DNA of 64,000 bases from positions 4,836,001-4,900,000 of the forward strand of contig OY970326.1 in NCBI GenBank assembly GCA_963717155.1, written 5' to 3'. This DNA is from G963717155 sp963717155. GTDB lineage: Bacteria; Actinomycetota; Thermoleophilia; Gaiellales; JALYLC01. Position 1 is the stretch's first letter; each line of letters begins with the position of its first letter. The notes below the pieces were generated by a model that saw only the letters and a list, made by a program, of their open reading frames with translations, was not told where the DNA came from and did not search any database. This document shows positions 16,240 through 24,719 of the stretch, one piece after another. A program made the position numbers and the translations under genes.

Positions 16240-17229
16240 TCCGGCGCCGTTCGAGGATCAGACCGCGAGTGATCGTGACCAGACGGCCTCCGACCGCGAC
16301 CAGACGAGCAGCGATCACGATCAGACGGCGTCTGATCGTGATCAGTCGGTGAGCGATCAAGATCAAGAGAGCTCGAACAAAGATCAGGACGCGGCCGACG
16401 CAGACGTTGCGGGCGGCGCTGATCGCGCCACGTACGAACGCACGACGAAGGCACGTGCGCATGCCACCGGCGACCGTTCGGAAGTCTCCGCCCGCCGGCG
16501 CGGGGTGGGTCGGGAAAGAACCGACACGGCGAGCGAGCGCGACCACGCCGCGACACTGCGAGACGTGGGAGCGACGATTCGCGATGCGGAGGCGCTTCGG
16601 CGCGATCAGGAGACCGACGCCGGCTCGAGTTGGCAGGAGATCGTGATGCGCGGCGCACGTGATCGCGAGCGGGCCGCCGCCGATCGCGAGCGGGCCGCCA
16701 AGGACCGCCAACGGGCAGCGGCAGATCGAGAGATCGCAGCGCGGGAGCGCGACGAGGCGTTGCGTCTTCGCCGGGAATCGGCCGAGCTCTTGGAGGAGGC
16801 GGCGACGGATCAGTTGACGGCCACGCGCACGCGGTTCCTTGGACTCGATGAGATCGCGCGCGAGCTCGTGCGGACACGTCGCCGGCAGAATGCTGTGCTC
16901 ATGCTGGCCTTCGTTGACGTCGACGGGCTCAAGCAGATCAACGACAGCAGGGGCACCTCGCGGCGACGCGTTGTTGCGACTGGTCGGCAGGAGCTGATCG
17001 GAACCTCCGTCCCTACGACGTGATCGTGCGCTACGGCGGTGACGAGTTCCTGCGCATGCCCGATAGGCGCACCCGAGGCACGCGCCCCTTCCTCAAGATC
17101 TGTCACGCGCTCGCCGCCGTCGACGCGGAGTACTCGCTCAGCTTCGGACTCGCCCAGTCGAACGAGAATGACACGCTCGATGAGTTAATCGCACGCGCTG
17201 ATGCAGACCTGCTCGCGGGACGGAAGTGA
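16229..17229 (+). pseudogene. GGDEF diguanylate cyclase with heptad-repeat N-terminus, frameshifted
   Basis: From ATG 16229 the product begins with about six copies of a seven-residue unit of the form SDRDQTA (residues 8-55), then a charged segment with RDRERAAADRERAA-type repeats, probably a long coiled coil. The GGDEF domain starts near 16806 (DQLTATRTRFLG, VLMLAFVDVDGLKQIND). Right after this the frame is lost: the DNA at 16950-17012 still encodes GHLA, GDALLRLV, QELI and NLRPYDV pieces but in shifting frames, needing several single-base corrections. The motif RYGGDEFL and the domain end (EYSLSFGLAQ, ELIARADADLL) resume in another frame from 17020. Several indels point to decay; long-read or amplicon data could exclude sequence error. 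Confidence 0.72.
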
Positions 17230-17410
17230 TCTTACCGGTCGCTCGCAGTGTTGGACACCCGGCAAGGGACGTCTGGTCATCTTCGCGGGGTTCGCTATGT
17301 CGAGTTCCAGCGGCTCCGCAGACGGCGGACATCCGCGGGGCTCCGATGAAGTGCCTGCAAGCGGTTTGCCCGCCCGTCGCCGACCTCGACGACGAGAATC
17401 GAGGGCCCGT

Positions 17411-18652
17411 TCAGCGTGGAACGAAGCAGTCGAGCCGCACGACGCCCGCAAAGCCTTCGTAGTCCCACTCGACGTTCCCGTCGCTGCCGACGAGCTCGAG
17501 GTCGGGGAAGCGGCCGCCGAGCGTCTCGAACGCGACACTCAGGCCGAGCCTCGCGAGGGCCGCGCCCAGGCAGTAGTGGGCGCCGGCGCCGAATGCGAGC
17601 TGCTTACCCGGTTCGCGGTCGAGGTCGAGCTCGTCGGGGTTCGCATAGCGCTTCGGGTCGCGACAGGCCGCCACGATATTGGCGGAGGCGACCTGCCCGG
17701 CGCGCAGTTGAACGTCCTGGCAGACCATGTCATGCGCGGTGAGCCGCGCGACGTTCTGCGCGGGTGGGGCGAAGCGGAGCACCTCGGTCGCGGCGGTTGC
17801 GGCTGCCGCGGGCCGCTCGGCGAGCGGCGCGAGCTTGCCGTGTGTGACCAGCAGGTATGCACCCGTGCACACCGCCTTCGCCGTCGCCTCGAGCCCGGCG
17901 AAGACCATGTTCGCAGCAAGCGCGCGCGTCTCGTCCGGCGTGAGCGCATGCGCTGCGGGGCTCGTCGCGAGCAGCGAGGCGACGTCGTCCGCGGGCTCCG
18001 CCCGCCGACGGGCGAGCAGGTCGTCCATGTAGTCGAGGATCGCGACGGCCGAGCGCTCGGCCCGTTCACGCCGTTCGGCACTCATGAACGGGAAGAACGC
18101 CCGCACGAGGTCGAACGCCCACAGGCTCGCGCGCTCGGCGTCGGCCTCCGGGATCCCGACGAGACGACAGGTGACACGGCCCGCGTACGGCACCGCGAAC
18201 GCCGACCAGAGATCGAACGGCTCTCCGACCGGGATCGCGTCACACAACCCGTTGGCGAGGCGCTTGCAGTCGGGGCGGAGCCGTTCGATCCGTTTGGGCG
18301 TGAACTCGCGGTTGACGACGCCGCGGATGCGCTTGTGCTCCTCGCTGTCCTTGGCGAACATCAGATGAGACCACAGATCCCAGAGCGGGCCGCTTTCGAT
18401 GCCTGAGAGCTGGAGCGTCGGCAGTGCGACCGCTGCAAAGCGCGGGTCGCTGAGTACTCCCTCGACGTCGGCCTCGGACATGAAGTCGATCACCAGGCCG
18501 GCCTCGTCCGTGACGACATCCGCGCCGACCTCCAGCACGCGCCGCCGCCGCTCGAGCGGCGGAACATCCGGCGAGAACGGCGACTCGTCGAGCGGGAAGA
18601 CGTGAGGCTCACGCACCGGCGGCTCCGGCACGAATCCAGGGTGCGAGACCAC
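17411..18652 (-). CDS. Cytochrome P450
   Basis: Soluble haem monooxygenase, about 413 residues. The haem-cysteine signature FGAGAHYCLGAALAR fits FxxGxHxCxG, the I-helix carries FAGLEAT in the oxygen-activation position, and the K-helix ExxR pair is replaced by EVLR in the expected place. Substrate unknown. The start is set to GTG 18652, inside the 3' end of leuD; a later GTG is possible. It overlaps leuD by 44 bp and is the fourth gene of the leu operon, an unusual position for a P450. No ferredoxin or reductase gene is adjacent, so electrons must come from elsewhere. Confidence 0.85.
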   Translation of the reverse strand: MVSHPGFVPEPPVREPHVFPLDESPFSPDVPPLERRRRVLEVGADVVTDEAGLVIDFMSEADVEGVLSDPRFAAVALPTLQLSGIESGPLWDLWSHLMFAKDSEEHKRIRGVVNREFTPKRIERLRPDCKRLANGLCDAIPVGEPFDLWSAFAVPYAGRVTCRLVGIPEADAERASLWAFDLVRAFFPFMSAERRERAERSAVAILDYMDDLLARRRAEPADDVASLLATSPAAHALTPDETRALAANMVFAGLEATAKAVCTGAYLLVTHGKLAPLAERPAAAATAATEVLRFAPPAQNVARLTAHDMVCQDVQLRAGQVASANIVAACRDPKRYANPDELDLDREPGKQLAFGAGAHYCLGAALARLGLSVAFETLGGRFPDLELVGSDGNVEWDYEGFAGVVRLDCFVPR

Positions 18653-19100
18653 CCAGCCGCACGAGCTCGACCATGAACGGCGGCAGCGCGACCGCATGGA
18701 AGGCGTCGCCGTCGACGTCGATGGTGCCGGACTCGACCTCGACCCGGACGTGAGAGCCGCGCCGGGCGGCGGTGACGGCGTCCGGGCAGGGGAGCGCGAG
18801 CAGCCCCAGGTTGATGCAGTTGCGCTGGAAGATCCGCGCGAAGCTCTTCGCGATCACGCAGCGGATTCCGGCGGCGCGCATCGCCGCAGGCACATTCTCG
18901 CGCGACGACCCCGTGCCGAAGTTGGACCCCGCGACGAGGATCGTGTCGCCGACGAGCTGGTCGCGGAGCGTCGGATCGAGGCCCTCGAACAGGTGCGTCG
19001 CCATCTCGAGGTCGTCGAGGACGCCGAGGAATCGACCCGGATACATCACATCCGTGTCGACGTCGTCCTGATCGATCACGACCGCCGTGCCCTCGAGCAT
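18609..19100 (-). CDS. leuD: 3-isopropylmalate dehydratase small subunit
   Basis: Small (swivelling) subunit of isopropylmalate isomerase, leucine biosynthesis, acting with LeuC. The 163-residue length and sequence are of the short LeuD/HacB type; signatures are DTDVMYPGRFL, GSNFGTGSSRE (substrate loop) and RNCINLGLL. ATG 19100 overlaps the stop of leuC (TGATG); a GTG one codon earlier would serve equally. Overlap with leuC upstream and P450 downstream indicates one transcript. Confidence 0.92.
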   Translation of the reverse strand: MLEGTAVVIDQDDVDTDVMYPGRFLGVLDDLEMATHLFEGLDPTLRDQLVGDTILVAGSNFGTGSSRENVPAAMRAAGIRCVIAKSFARIFQRNCINLGLLALPCPDAVTAARRGSHVRVEVESGTIDVDGDAFHAVALPPFMVELVRLGGLAPWIRAGAAGA

Positions 19101-20374
19101 CACGCGGCGACCTTACCGACGACGTCGGCGGGGTGGACGATCTCGCCCGCGACGGCGGCAGCCGCGGCCACCCAGGCGTTTGCGAGATGGACGAACGCCT
19201 CGCCCGAGCCCATGCGGCCCTTGAAGTTGCGGTTCGTGGTCGTGATGGCGCTCTCGCCGGCCGCGATCACGCCGCTGTGCCCACCGAGACAGGCGCCGCA
19301 GGTCGGCGTCATCACCACGCACCCCGCCTCCACGAACGTGTCGAGCAGACCCTCGGCGAGCGCCTGGCGGTAGATCTTCTGCGAGGCCGGCACCACGATC
19401 GCGCGACAGTCTCGGTGAACGCTGCGACCGGCCAGCACCTCGGCCGCCTGACGAAGATCGGTCATCGTCCCGTTGGCGCAGTTGCCGATGTAGACCTGGT
19501 CGATCTTGCGGCCGACCGCATCCGCCACCGGGACGACGTTGCCCGGTGAATGGGGGAGCGCGATCAGCGGCACCAACCGGTCGAGGTCGATGCGCACGCG
19601 TGCGGCCACCTGCGCGTCGCCGTCCGAGCGCTCGGCAGTCCAGGGTCGTTCGGTGCGGCCATCGAGGTACGTCGCCGTGACCTCGTCGGCCGGAAACAGG
19701 CCGGTGTCGGCGCCGGCCTCGACGGCCATGTTCGAGACCGCCATTCGCTCGTCGATCGACAGCGCCGCCGCGCCCGCGCCGACGAACTCGAGGGCCATCC
19801 CCGTCGCGCCGGCGACACCGATCTCCGCGATCAGCGCGAGGATGAGATCCTTGCCGGTCACGAACGCGCCCTTCGCCCCGGCGAACTCGACCGCGATCGT
19901 GCCGGGCACGATCTGCCAGAAGCTGCCCAGCGCCATCGCACCCGCGATGTCGGTCGCGCCGAGACCGGTGCCGAAGGAGCCGAGCGCACCGTACGTGCAG
20001 CTGTGCGAGTCGGCACCGACGATCACGGAGCCGGGCACGACCCAGCCCTCCTCGATGAGCACCGTGTGCTCGATGCCGCCCCGCCCCTGGTCGTAGTAGG
20101 CGACGCCTTGCCGGTCGCACCACCCCTTGAGCGTCTTCAGGAGCTCTGCCGACGGGACGTCCTTCGCCGGCATCAGGTGGTCGGCAACGATGACGACCTT
20201 CTCCCGATCGAAGACGCGGTCGACGCCCATCTTCACAAGCTCGCGCGCAGCGTGCGGGCCGCCGAGGTCGTTCGCCATCACCACATCGCAGGACACCATC
20301 ACGAAGTCACCCGGGGTGAGATCGTCCACCTCGACGTGTGCGAGCAGGATCTTCTCCGCGAGCGTCCGGCCCAC
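19100..20374 (-). CDS. leuC: 3-isopropylmalate dehydratase large subunit
   Basis: Large subunit of isopropylmalate isomerase (aconitase fold), interconverting 2- and 3-isopropylmalate. The 424-residue length is that of the short LeuC/HacA family. The three cysteine ligands of the 4Fe-4S cluster are seen in YIGNCANG and PTCGACLGGHSG, and the substrate region GADSHSCTYGALG is intact. GTG 20374 is chosen: it lies 4 bp after the leuB stop and starts at conserved GRTLAEKIL. Middle gene of leuB-leuC-leuD. Confidence 0.93.
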   Translation of the reverse strand: MGRTLAEKILLAHVEVDDLTPGDFVMVSCDVVMANDLGGPHAARELVKMGVDRVFDREKVVIVADHLMPAKDVPSAELLKTLKGWCDRQGVAYYDQGRGGIEHTVLIEEGWVVPGSVIVGADSHSCTYGALGSFGTGLGATDIAGAMALGSFWQIVPGTIAVEFAGAKGAFVTGKDLILALIAEIGVAGATGMALEFVGAGAAALSIDERMAVSNMAVEAGADTGLFPADEVTATYLDGRTERPWTAERSDGDAQVAARVRIDLDRLVPLIALPHSPGNVVPVADAVGRKIDQVYIGNCANGTMTDLRQAAEVLAGRSVHRDCRAIVVPASQKIYRQALAEGLLDTFVEAGCVVMTPTCGACLGGHSGVIAAGESAITTTNRNFKGRMGSGEAFVHLANAWVAAAAAVAGEIVHPADVVGKVAA

Positions 20375-20378
20375 GACG

Positions 20379-21419
20379 TCAGGCTCCCTCGAACGCCGCG
20401 ACGACGGCGTCGCCGAACTCTGCCGTCGTCGCCGTGCCCCCGCGATCGGGCGTCCGCGTCGAGCCGAGCGCGATATCCACCGCAGCATCGAGGAGTTGCG
20501 CGAGGTCGGTGCGCTGCAGCCCGTGCTCCAGCATCAAGACGGCAGAGCGAAGCATCCCCGCGGGGTTCGCCGACCCCTGGCCGGCGATGTCCGGCGCGGA
20601 GCCGTGGATCGGCTCGAAGATCCCCGGGCCCGAGTCGGACAGACTCGCCGACGGCGCAAGCCCGACACCGCCGGTCGCCACCGCGGCGATGTCGGAGAGG
20701 ATGTCGCCGAAGGTGTTCTCGGTGAGCAGGACGTCGAAGCGGCTCGGGTCGCGCACGAGCTGCATCGCCGCGTTGTCGACGAGCATCGCGTCGACATCGA
20801 CATCCGGGTATCCGCTCGCTACCTCGTCCACGACCTCGCGCCACAGTCTCGAGGTCTCGAGAACCCCGTGTTTGTCTACCAGGGTGAGGTACCCGCGTCG
20901 GACGCGAGCGAGCTCGAAGGCGCGGCGAGCGATCCGCTCGATCTGCCACGGGTGGTACTCGCATGTGTCGAACGCCATCCCGTCCGTCGTGCGGCCCTTG
21001 CGGCCGTAGTAGAGGCCGCCCGAGAGCTCGCGGACGATCATCACGTCGACGCTTCCCTCGCGTACCGGTCGCAGGTTCGCGAATACGCCGAGCTCCCTGC
21101 GGAGCCGCAGCAACCCCTGCTCGGGCCGCACGGCAGCCCGCTCGTATTCAGGCGAGCCGACCGCGGCGAGGAGCACCGCGTCGGCGGCCAGGCATGCCCC
21201 GAGCGTTGCGGGCGGCAGCGGATCGCCGCACTCGCGGATTCCGGGTCCGCCGAACGACCGCTGGTCGATGGCGATCTCGGCGGGCAGCAGAGCGAGCGCG
21301 CGGATCGCCTCGCGCATCACCTCGGGCCCGATGCCGTCGCCGCCGAGACAGACCACGGTGTACGACGTGGGCGCCTTCGCCGTCGACGTGGACGACGCGG
21401 CCGTGGCGACCTCGGTCAC
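20379..21419 (-). CDS. leuB: 3-isopropylmalate dehydrogenase
   Basis: NAD-dependent oxidative decarboxylation of 3-isopropylmalate to 2-oxoisocaproate, the third step of leucine synthesis. It has the beta-decarboxylating dehydrogenase signatures GDGIGPEVM, the arginine-rich substrate loop around NLRPVREG, ELSGGLYYG, DKHGVLETS, ENTFGDILSD and the nucleotide loop HGSAPDIAGQGSANP. 346 residues, standard length. GTG 21419 is the likely start. A 28-codon open frame upstream (21416-21502) ends on the same bases. First gene of the leu operon; leuA is not in the window. Confidence 0.93.
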   Translation of the reverse strand: MTEVATAASSTSTAKAPTSYTVVCLGGDGIGPEVMREAIRALALLPAEIAIDQRSFGGPGIRECGDPLPPATLGACLAADAVLLAAVGSPEYERAAVRPEQGLLRLRRELGVFANLRPVREGSVDVMIVRELSGGLYYGRKGRTTDGMAFDTCEYHPWQIERIARRAFELARVRRGYLTLVDKHGVLETSRLWREVVDEVASGYPDVDVDAMLVDNAAMQLVRDPSRFDVLLTENTFGDILSDIAAVATGGVGLAPSASLSDSGPGIFEPIHGSAPDIAGQGSANPAGMLRSAVLMLEHGLQRTDLAQLLDAAVDIALGSTRTPDRGGTATTAEFGDAVVAAFEGA

Positions 21420-21675
21420 CCGCGCTCCGTCCGATCCGTCGACCGCGCGCTTTCGTGGTCATCATCGATGGTCACGAAGAACGATGCGCGCGTCGAAGCC
21501 ATGGGTTGAGGCTACCCGCAGGAGTGGGCCAGGAGCAAGACCGGTCGCTCTCGCTGCGACTGGCGCCCCGATCGGGTGCCCGGGCATGTTCGTCTGGGGG
21601 ATGGCAGGGTCCACGATCGGTCGATGACACGGCTGTGCCACACGCTGTAATCACGCGCACCCGGGAGGCGCTCCT

Positions 21676-23289
21676 GTGAGGCGGCGGGAACTCGTCATCG
21701 CATCGCTCCTCGCGCTGCTCGGGGTCGCATCGATCGGGGCGATCTCCGTGCTGCAAGGTCGAGCTGATGACGGCCAGGCCGCGCAGCTTCGGATCGCCTC
21801 GATCCGGCTCCAGCTCGCGTCCCTGCAAAGTGCACCCTCCAAGGCCACGGCCAACTCCGGGGGCAGCCCTGCGTTCGCACAGCGACTCCTTCGCGAGGGC
21901 GCGCAGCAGATCGCAGTAGACCTCGAGGCGCTTCGCTCGGCCGCTCCGCCAGCGGCGCTCGACCAGCTTCAGGCACCGCTCGAGGCGAACATCGCGACCC
22001 TGCAGCACATCTATCGCATCGGCGTGGCGACGGGGCAGTACCCGGCGCAGGCTGATCGCCTCTCCGGCGTCGCGGCCCGCGAGCAGGCCTCCGTGAATGC
22101 ACTGCTCAGCAACGCATCTGGCGCCTACGCCGGTCGCGCTGACCGCGACCGAACCCACGTGACGCTCGGGGCCGCGGCCGCGATCGTGCTCTTGCTGCTC
22201 GCGTTCGGATTCGTCTACGGAAAGAACGGCAGGCTGCTCGAGGCGAGCCAGCAGGATGCCCTCGAGGATGCGCTCACCGGCCTCGGCAACCGCCGAGCCC
22301 TCGAGCGTGACCTCGCCACATGGATCGATCGCGCCACATCCGGAGAGCCGGTACGGCTTGGACTGTTCGATCTCGATGGCTTCAAGCAGTACAACGACAC
22401 GTTCGGCCATCCGGCCGGCGATGCCCTGCTTGCGAGACTGGGTGAGAATCTCCGCTCGGGGCTCCGGGGCAACGCCCGCGTGTACCGGATGGGCGGGGAC
22501 GAGTTCTGCCTGCTCTCAGGGGACGAGTGCTCGCTGAACGACGAGCAGGTCCATCGCGCCGCCGAGGCGCTCTGCGAGTCCGGCGAGTCATTCTCGATCA
22601 CCTGCTCGTACGGCAGTGTGCGGATCCCACAGGAAGCGACGAGCTCCGAGCAGGCGCTGCACCTCGCCGATCAGCGCATGTACTCGCAGAAGACCGCCTC
22701 CATCTCCGCGGGTCGCCAGAGCAGCGACGTGCTCTGTCAGGTGCTGAGCGAACGGAGCGACTCGCTGCACACGCACGTCGACAGCGTCGGTCGCCTCGCC
22801 CGCGAGCTCGCAATGCGGTTCGGACTCTCGGAAACGGAGCAAGAGCGGATCTACGTCGCTGCGGAGCTGCACGACATCGGCAAGACCGCGATCCCGGACT
22901 CGCTGCTCGACAAGTGCGGTCCACTCGACGAGCTCGAGTGGGCGTACATGCGCACCCACACGCTGATCGGCGAACGGATCGTGCTTGCCGCGCCCGCCCT
23001 GGCTCCCACCGCCGAGCTGATCCGCGCAAGTCACGAGCGCGTCGACGGCACCGGCTATCCGGATCAGCTACTTGGCGCGGAAATCCCGATCGGAGCACGG
23101 ATCATCTCCATCTGCGACGCGTTCGACGCGATGATCTCCGACCGCCCCTACCGCAAGGCGATGCCCGTCGCAGCCGCCCTCGCCGAGCTCGAGACGGAGT
23201 CGGGCTCGCAGTTCGACGCCGAGCTCGTGCATGTGTTCTGCCAGCTTGTCACGTCTCCCGATCGAGAGCTCGCGCTCGCAACCACGTAG
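21676..23289 (+). CDS. Membrane-anchored GGDEF/HD-GYP protein (c-di-GMP turnover)
   Basis: A 537-residue protein: N-terminal membrane helix (about 6-25), an extracytoplasmic helical region of about 130 residues, a second helix (AAAAIVLLLLAFGFVYG), then a GGDEF domain (about 195-345) and an HD-GYP domain (about 360-525). MGGDEF (near residue 272) retains the active-site signature, and HDIGK (near 398) with DGTGYP (near 460) retain the phosphodiesterase metal and GYP motifs. It could both make and degrade c-di-GMP in response to an external signal. GTG start preceded by GGGAGG. It is divergent from leuB. Confidence 0.87.
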   Translation: MRRRELVIASLLALLGVASIGAISVLQGRADDGQAAQLRIASIRLQLASLQSAPSKATANSGGSPAFAQRLLREGAQQIAVDLEALRSAAPPAALDQLQAPLEANIATLQHIYRIGVATGQYPAQADRLSGVAAREQASVNALLSNASGAYAGRADRDRTHVTLGAAAAIVLLLLAFGFVYGKNGRLLEASQQDALEDALTGLGNRRALERDLATWIDRATSGEPVRLGLFDLDGFKQYNDTFGHPAGDALLARLGENLRSGLRGNARVYRMGGDEFCLLSGDECSLNDEQVHRAAEALCESGESFSITCSYGSVRIPQEATSSEQALHLADQRMYSQKTASISAGRQSSDVLCQVLSERSDSLHTHVDSVGRLARELAMRFGLSETEQERIYVAAELHDIGKTAIPDSLLDKCGPLDELEWAYMRTHTLIGERIVLAAPALAPTAELIRASHERVDGTGYPDQLLGAEIPIGARIISICDAFDAMISDRPYRKAMPVAAALAELETESGSQFDAELVHVFCQLVTSPDRELALATT

Positions 23290-23314
23290 ACCGGCGGCGT
23301 GACGGAGGCGGGTC

Positions 23315-24193
23315 TCAGGCCTCCGGGATCTCGCGGCCGAAAGCCTCCAACGTGATCGCGTCCGGCTCGGGGCCGCCGCGGGTGCCGGTGTCCAGGCGGT
23401 CGATCTCGGCCATCTCGCCAGCCGACAGTTCCAGGTCGAACACGTCGATGTTCTCTGCGATCCGGCTGGGTTTCGTTGACTTCGGAATGACCGAGCGGCC
23501 GTGTTGCAGCCCCCAGCGAAGCATCACCTGGGCCGGGCTCTTGCCGTGCGCTCTCGCGATATCTCCGATGACGGGGTCGTCGAGCGTGCTGCCGTGGCGG
23601 CCATCGCGGTAGAAGGTGATGCCGCCGATCGGGGACCAGGCCTGCGTGAGGATCCCGCGCTCTCGGCCGAACTCCTGGACGTCGCGCTGCTGGAAGTAGG
23701 GGTGGACCTCGATCTGGTTGACAGCCGGCACCACCATGGCGTGGTCGAGAAGCGCGCTCAGGTGCTCCACCATGAAGTTGCTGACTCCGATCGCGCGAAC
23801 CTTGCCGTCGGCGAGCAGCGTCTCCAGGGCGCGGTAGGCCTCGCGTGTCCGATCGAAGGCCGACGGCAGCGCCTGGTGGAGGATCAACAGGTCGATCTGC
23901 TCCACGCCGAGCTTGCGAGCGCTCTTCTCGAAGCCGTGCAGCGTCTCGTCATACCCGTAGTCGCTGATCCAGATCTTGGTTTCGAGGAATACCTCGGACC
24001 GGTCGAGGCCGGAGCTGTGGATGGCCTCGCCGACCTGGCGCTCGTTGGCGTAGGCCGCCGCCGTGTCGATCAGCCGGTACCCCGTCGCGAGCGCGGCACG
24101 CACGGCGTCGCGGGTCTCGTCCGGGGGCGTCTGGAAGACGCCCAGACCGAGCGCGGGCATCTCCAGTCCGTTGTTGAGAGTCACCGTTTCCAC
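23315..24193 (-). CDS. Aldo/keto reductase
   Basis: NADPH-dependent oxidoreductase of 292 residues, TIM-barrel fold. The catalytic tetrad is visible: D43 and Y48 in LIDTAAAYANE, K73 in LETKIW, H106 in LILHQ. The nucleotide end carries SVIPKSTKPSRIAEN. It belongs with the 2,5-diketo-gluconate-reductase-like group (AKR5 type); the true substrate is unknown. GTG start with AAGGAG 6 bp upstream. It is followed upstream by a cupin gene and an XRE regulator on the same strand, a common arrangement in which the regulator controls small detoxifying oxidoreductases. Confidence 0.9.
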   Translation of the reverse strand: METVTLNNGLEMPALGLGVFQTPPDETRDAVRAALATGYRLIDTAAAYANERQVGEAIHSSGLDRSEVFLETKIWISDYGYDETLHGFEKSARKLGVEQIDLLILHQALPSAFDRTREAYRALETLLADGKVRAIGVSNFMVEHLSALLDHAMVVPAVNQIEVHPYFQQRDVQEFGRERGILTQAWSPIGGITFYRDGRHGSTLDDPVIGDIARAHGKSPAQVMLRWGLQHGRSVIPKSTKPSRIAENIDVFDLELSAGEMAEIDRLDTGTRGGPEPDAITLEAFGREIPEA

Positions 24194-24239
24194 GCAATGC
24201 TCCTTGCGTTATCGGGGCGCTGGTAGTTGCCCTGTTTCA

Positions 24240-24653
24240 TCAGGCTTCGAGCGCGGGCGCGGCGGCGTACTCGTCGTCGGTCACGTGGTCGCCCCAGGTC
24301 GCGGTGTTGCCGTCGTCGTCGACCTGGAGCAGCGCGATGTGTGTCATGAACCGGGTGGCGGCGGCGCCGTGCCAGTGCTCCTCACCGGCCTCGAAGAAGA
24401 CGCGGTCTCCGGGCCGGATGACCTCGACCGGCCCGCCGCGTCGCTGGGCCACCCCGACGCCCTCGAGGACGAAGATCGTCTGGCCGTTTGGATGGGTGTG
24501 CCAGGCTGTGCGCGCGCCGGGCGTGAAGTGGACGCTGCTGGCGCTGACGCGCGATGCGCCCGAAGGCGCTGCGACGGTGTCGACGTAGACCGCGCCTGTG
24601 AACCACTCGCCGGGTCCACGGCCGGTGTCGAGGCTGCTCCTCGTGACCTGCAC
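24240..24653 (-). CDS. Cupin-domain protein
   Basis: Single-domain cupin of 137 residues. Motif 1 reads WHTHPNGQTIFVLEG and motif 2 PGDRVFFEAGEEHWHGA, supplying histidines and a glutamine/glutamate for a metal ion. Such small cupins are often linked to carboxymuconolactone decarboxylase-like or quinone-related genes; function here is unknown. GTG start with AAGGA upstream. It lies between the aldo/keto reductase and the XRE regulator, all on the minus strand with short gaps. Confidence 0.85.
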   Translation of the reverse strand: MQVTRSSLDTGRGPGEWFTGAVYVDTVAAPSGASRVSASSVHFTPGARTAWHTHPNGQTIFVLEGVGVAQRRGGPVEVIRPGDRVFFEAGEEHWHGAAATRFMTHIALLQVDDDGNTATWGDHVTDDEYAAAPALEA

Positions 24654-24719
24654 GTCGATGTCCTTCCGATCGGTGTGAATGCGACCGCACGGCGCGTGCG
24701 GCGTGGTCGCTCCGGCTGT

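Noticed and set aside
16240..16400. CRISPR-like or satellite repeat
   Set aside because: The 21-bp period follows a translated heptad repeat; there are no unique spacers or palindromic repeats. No CRISPR array or cas gene was seen in the window.
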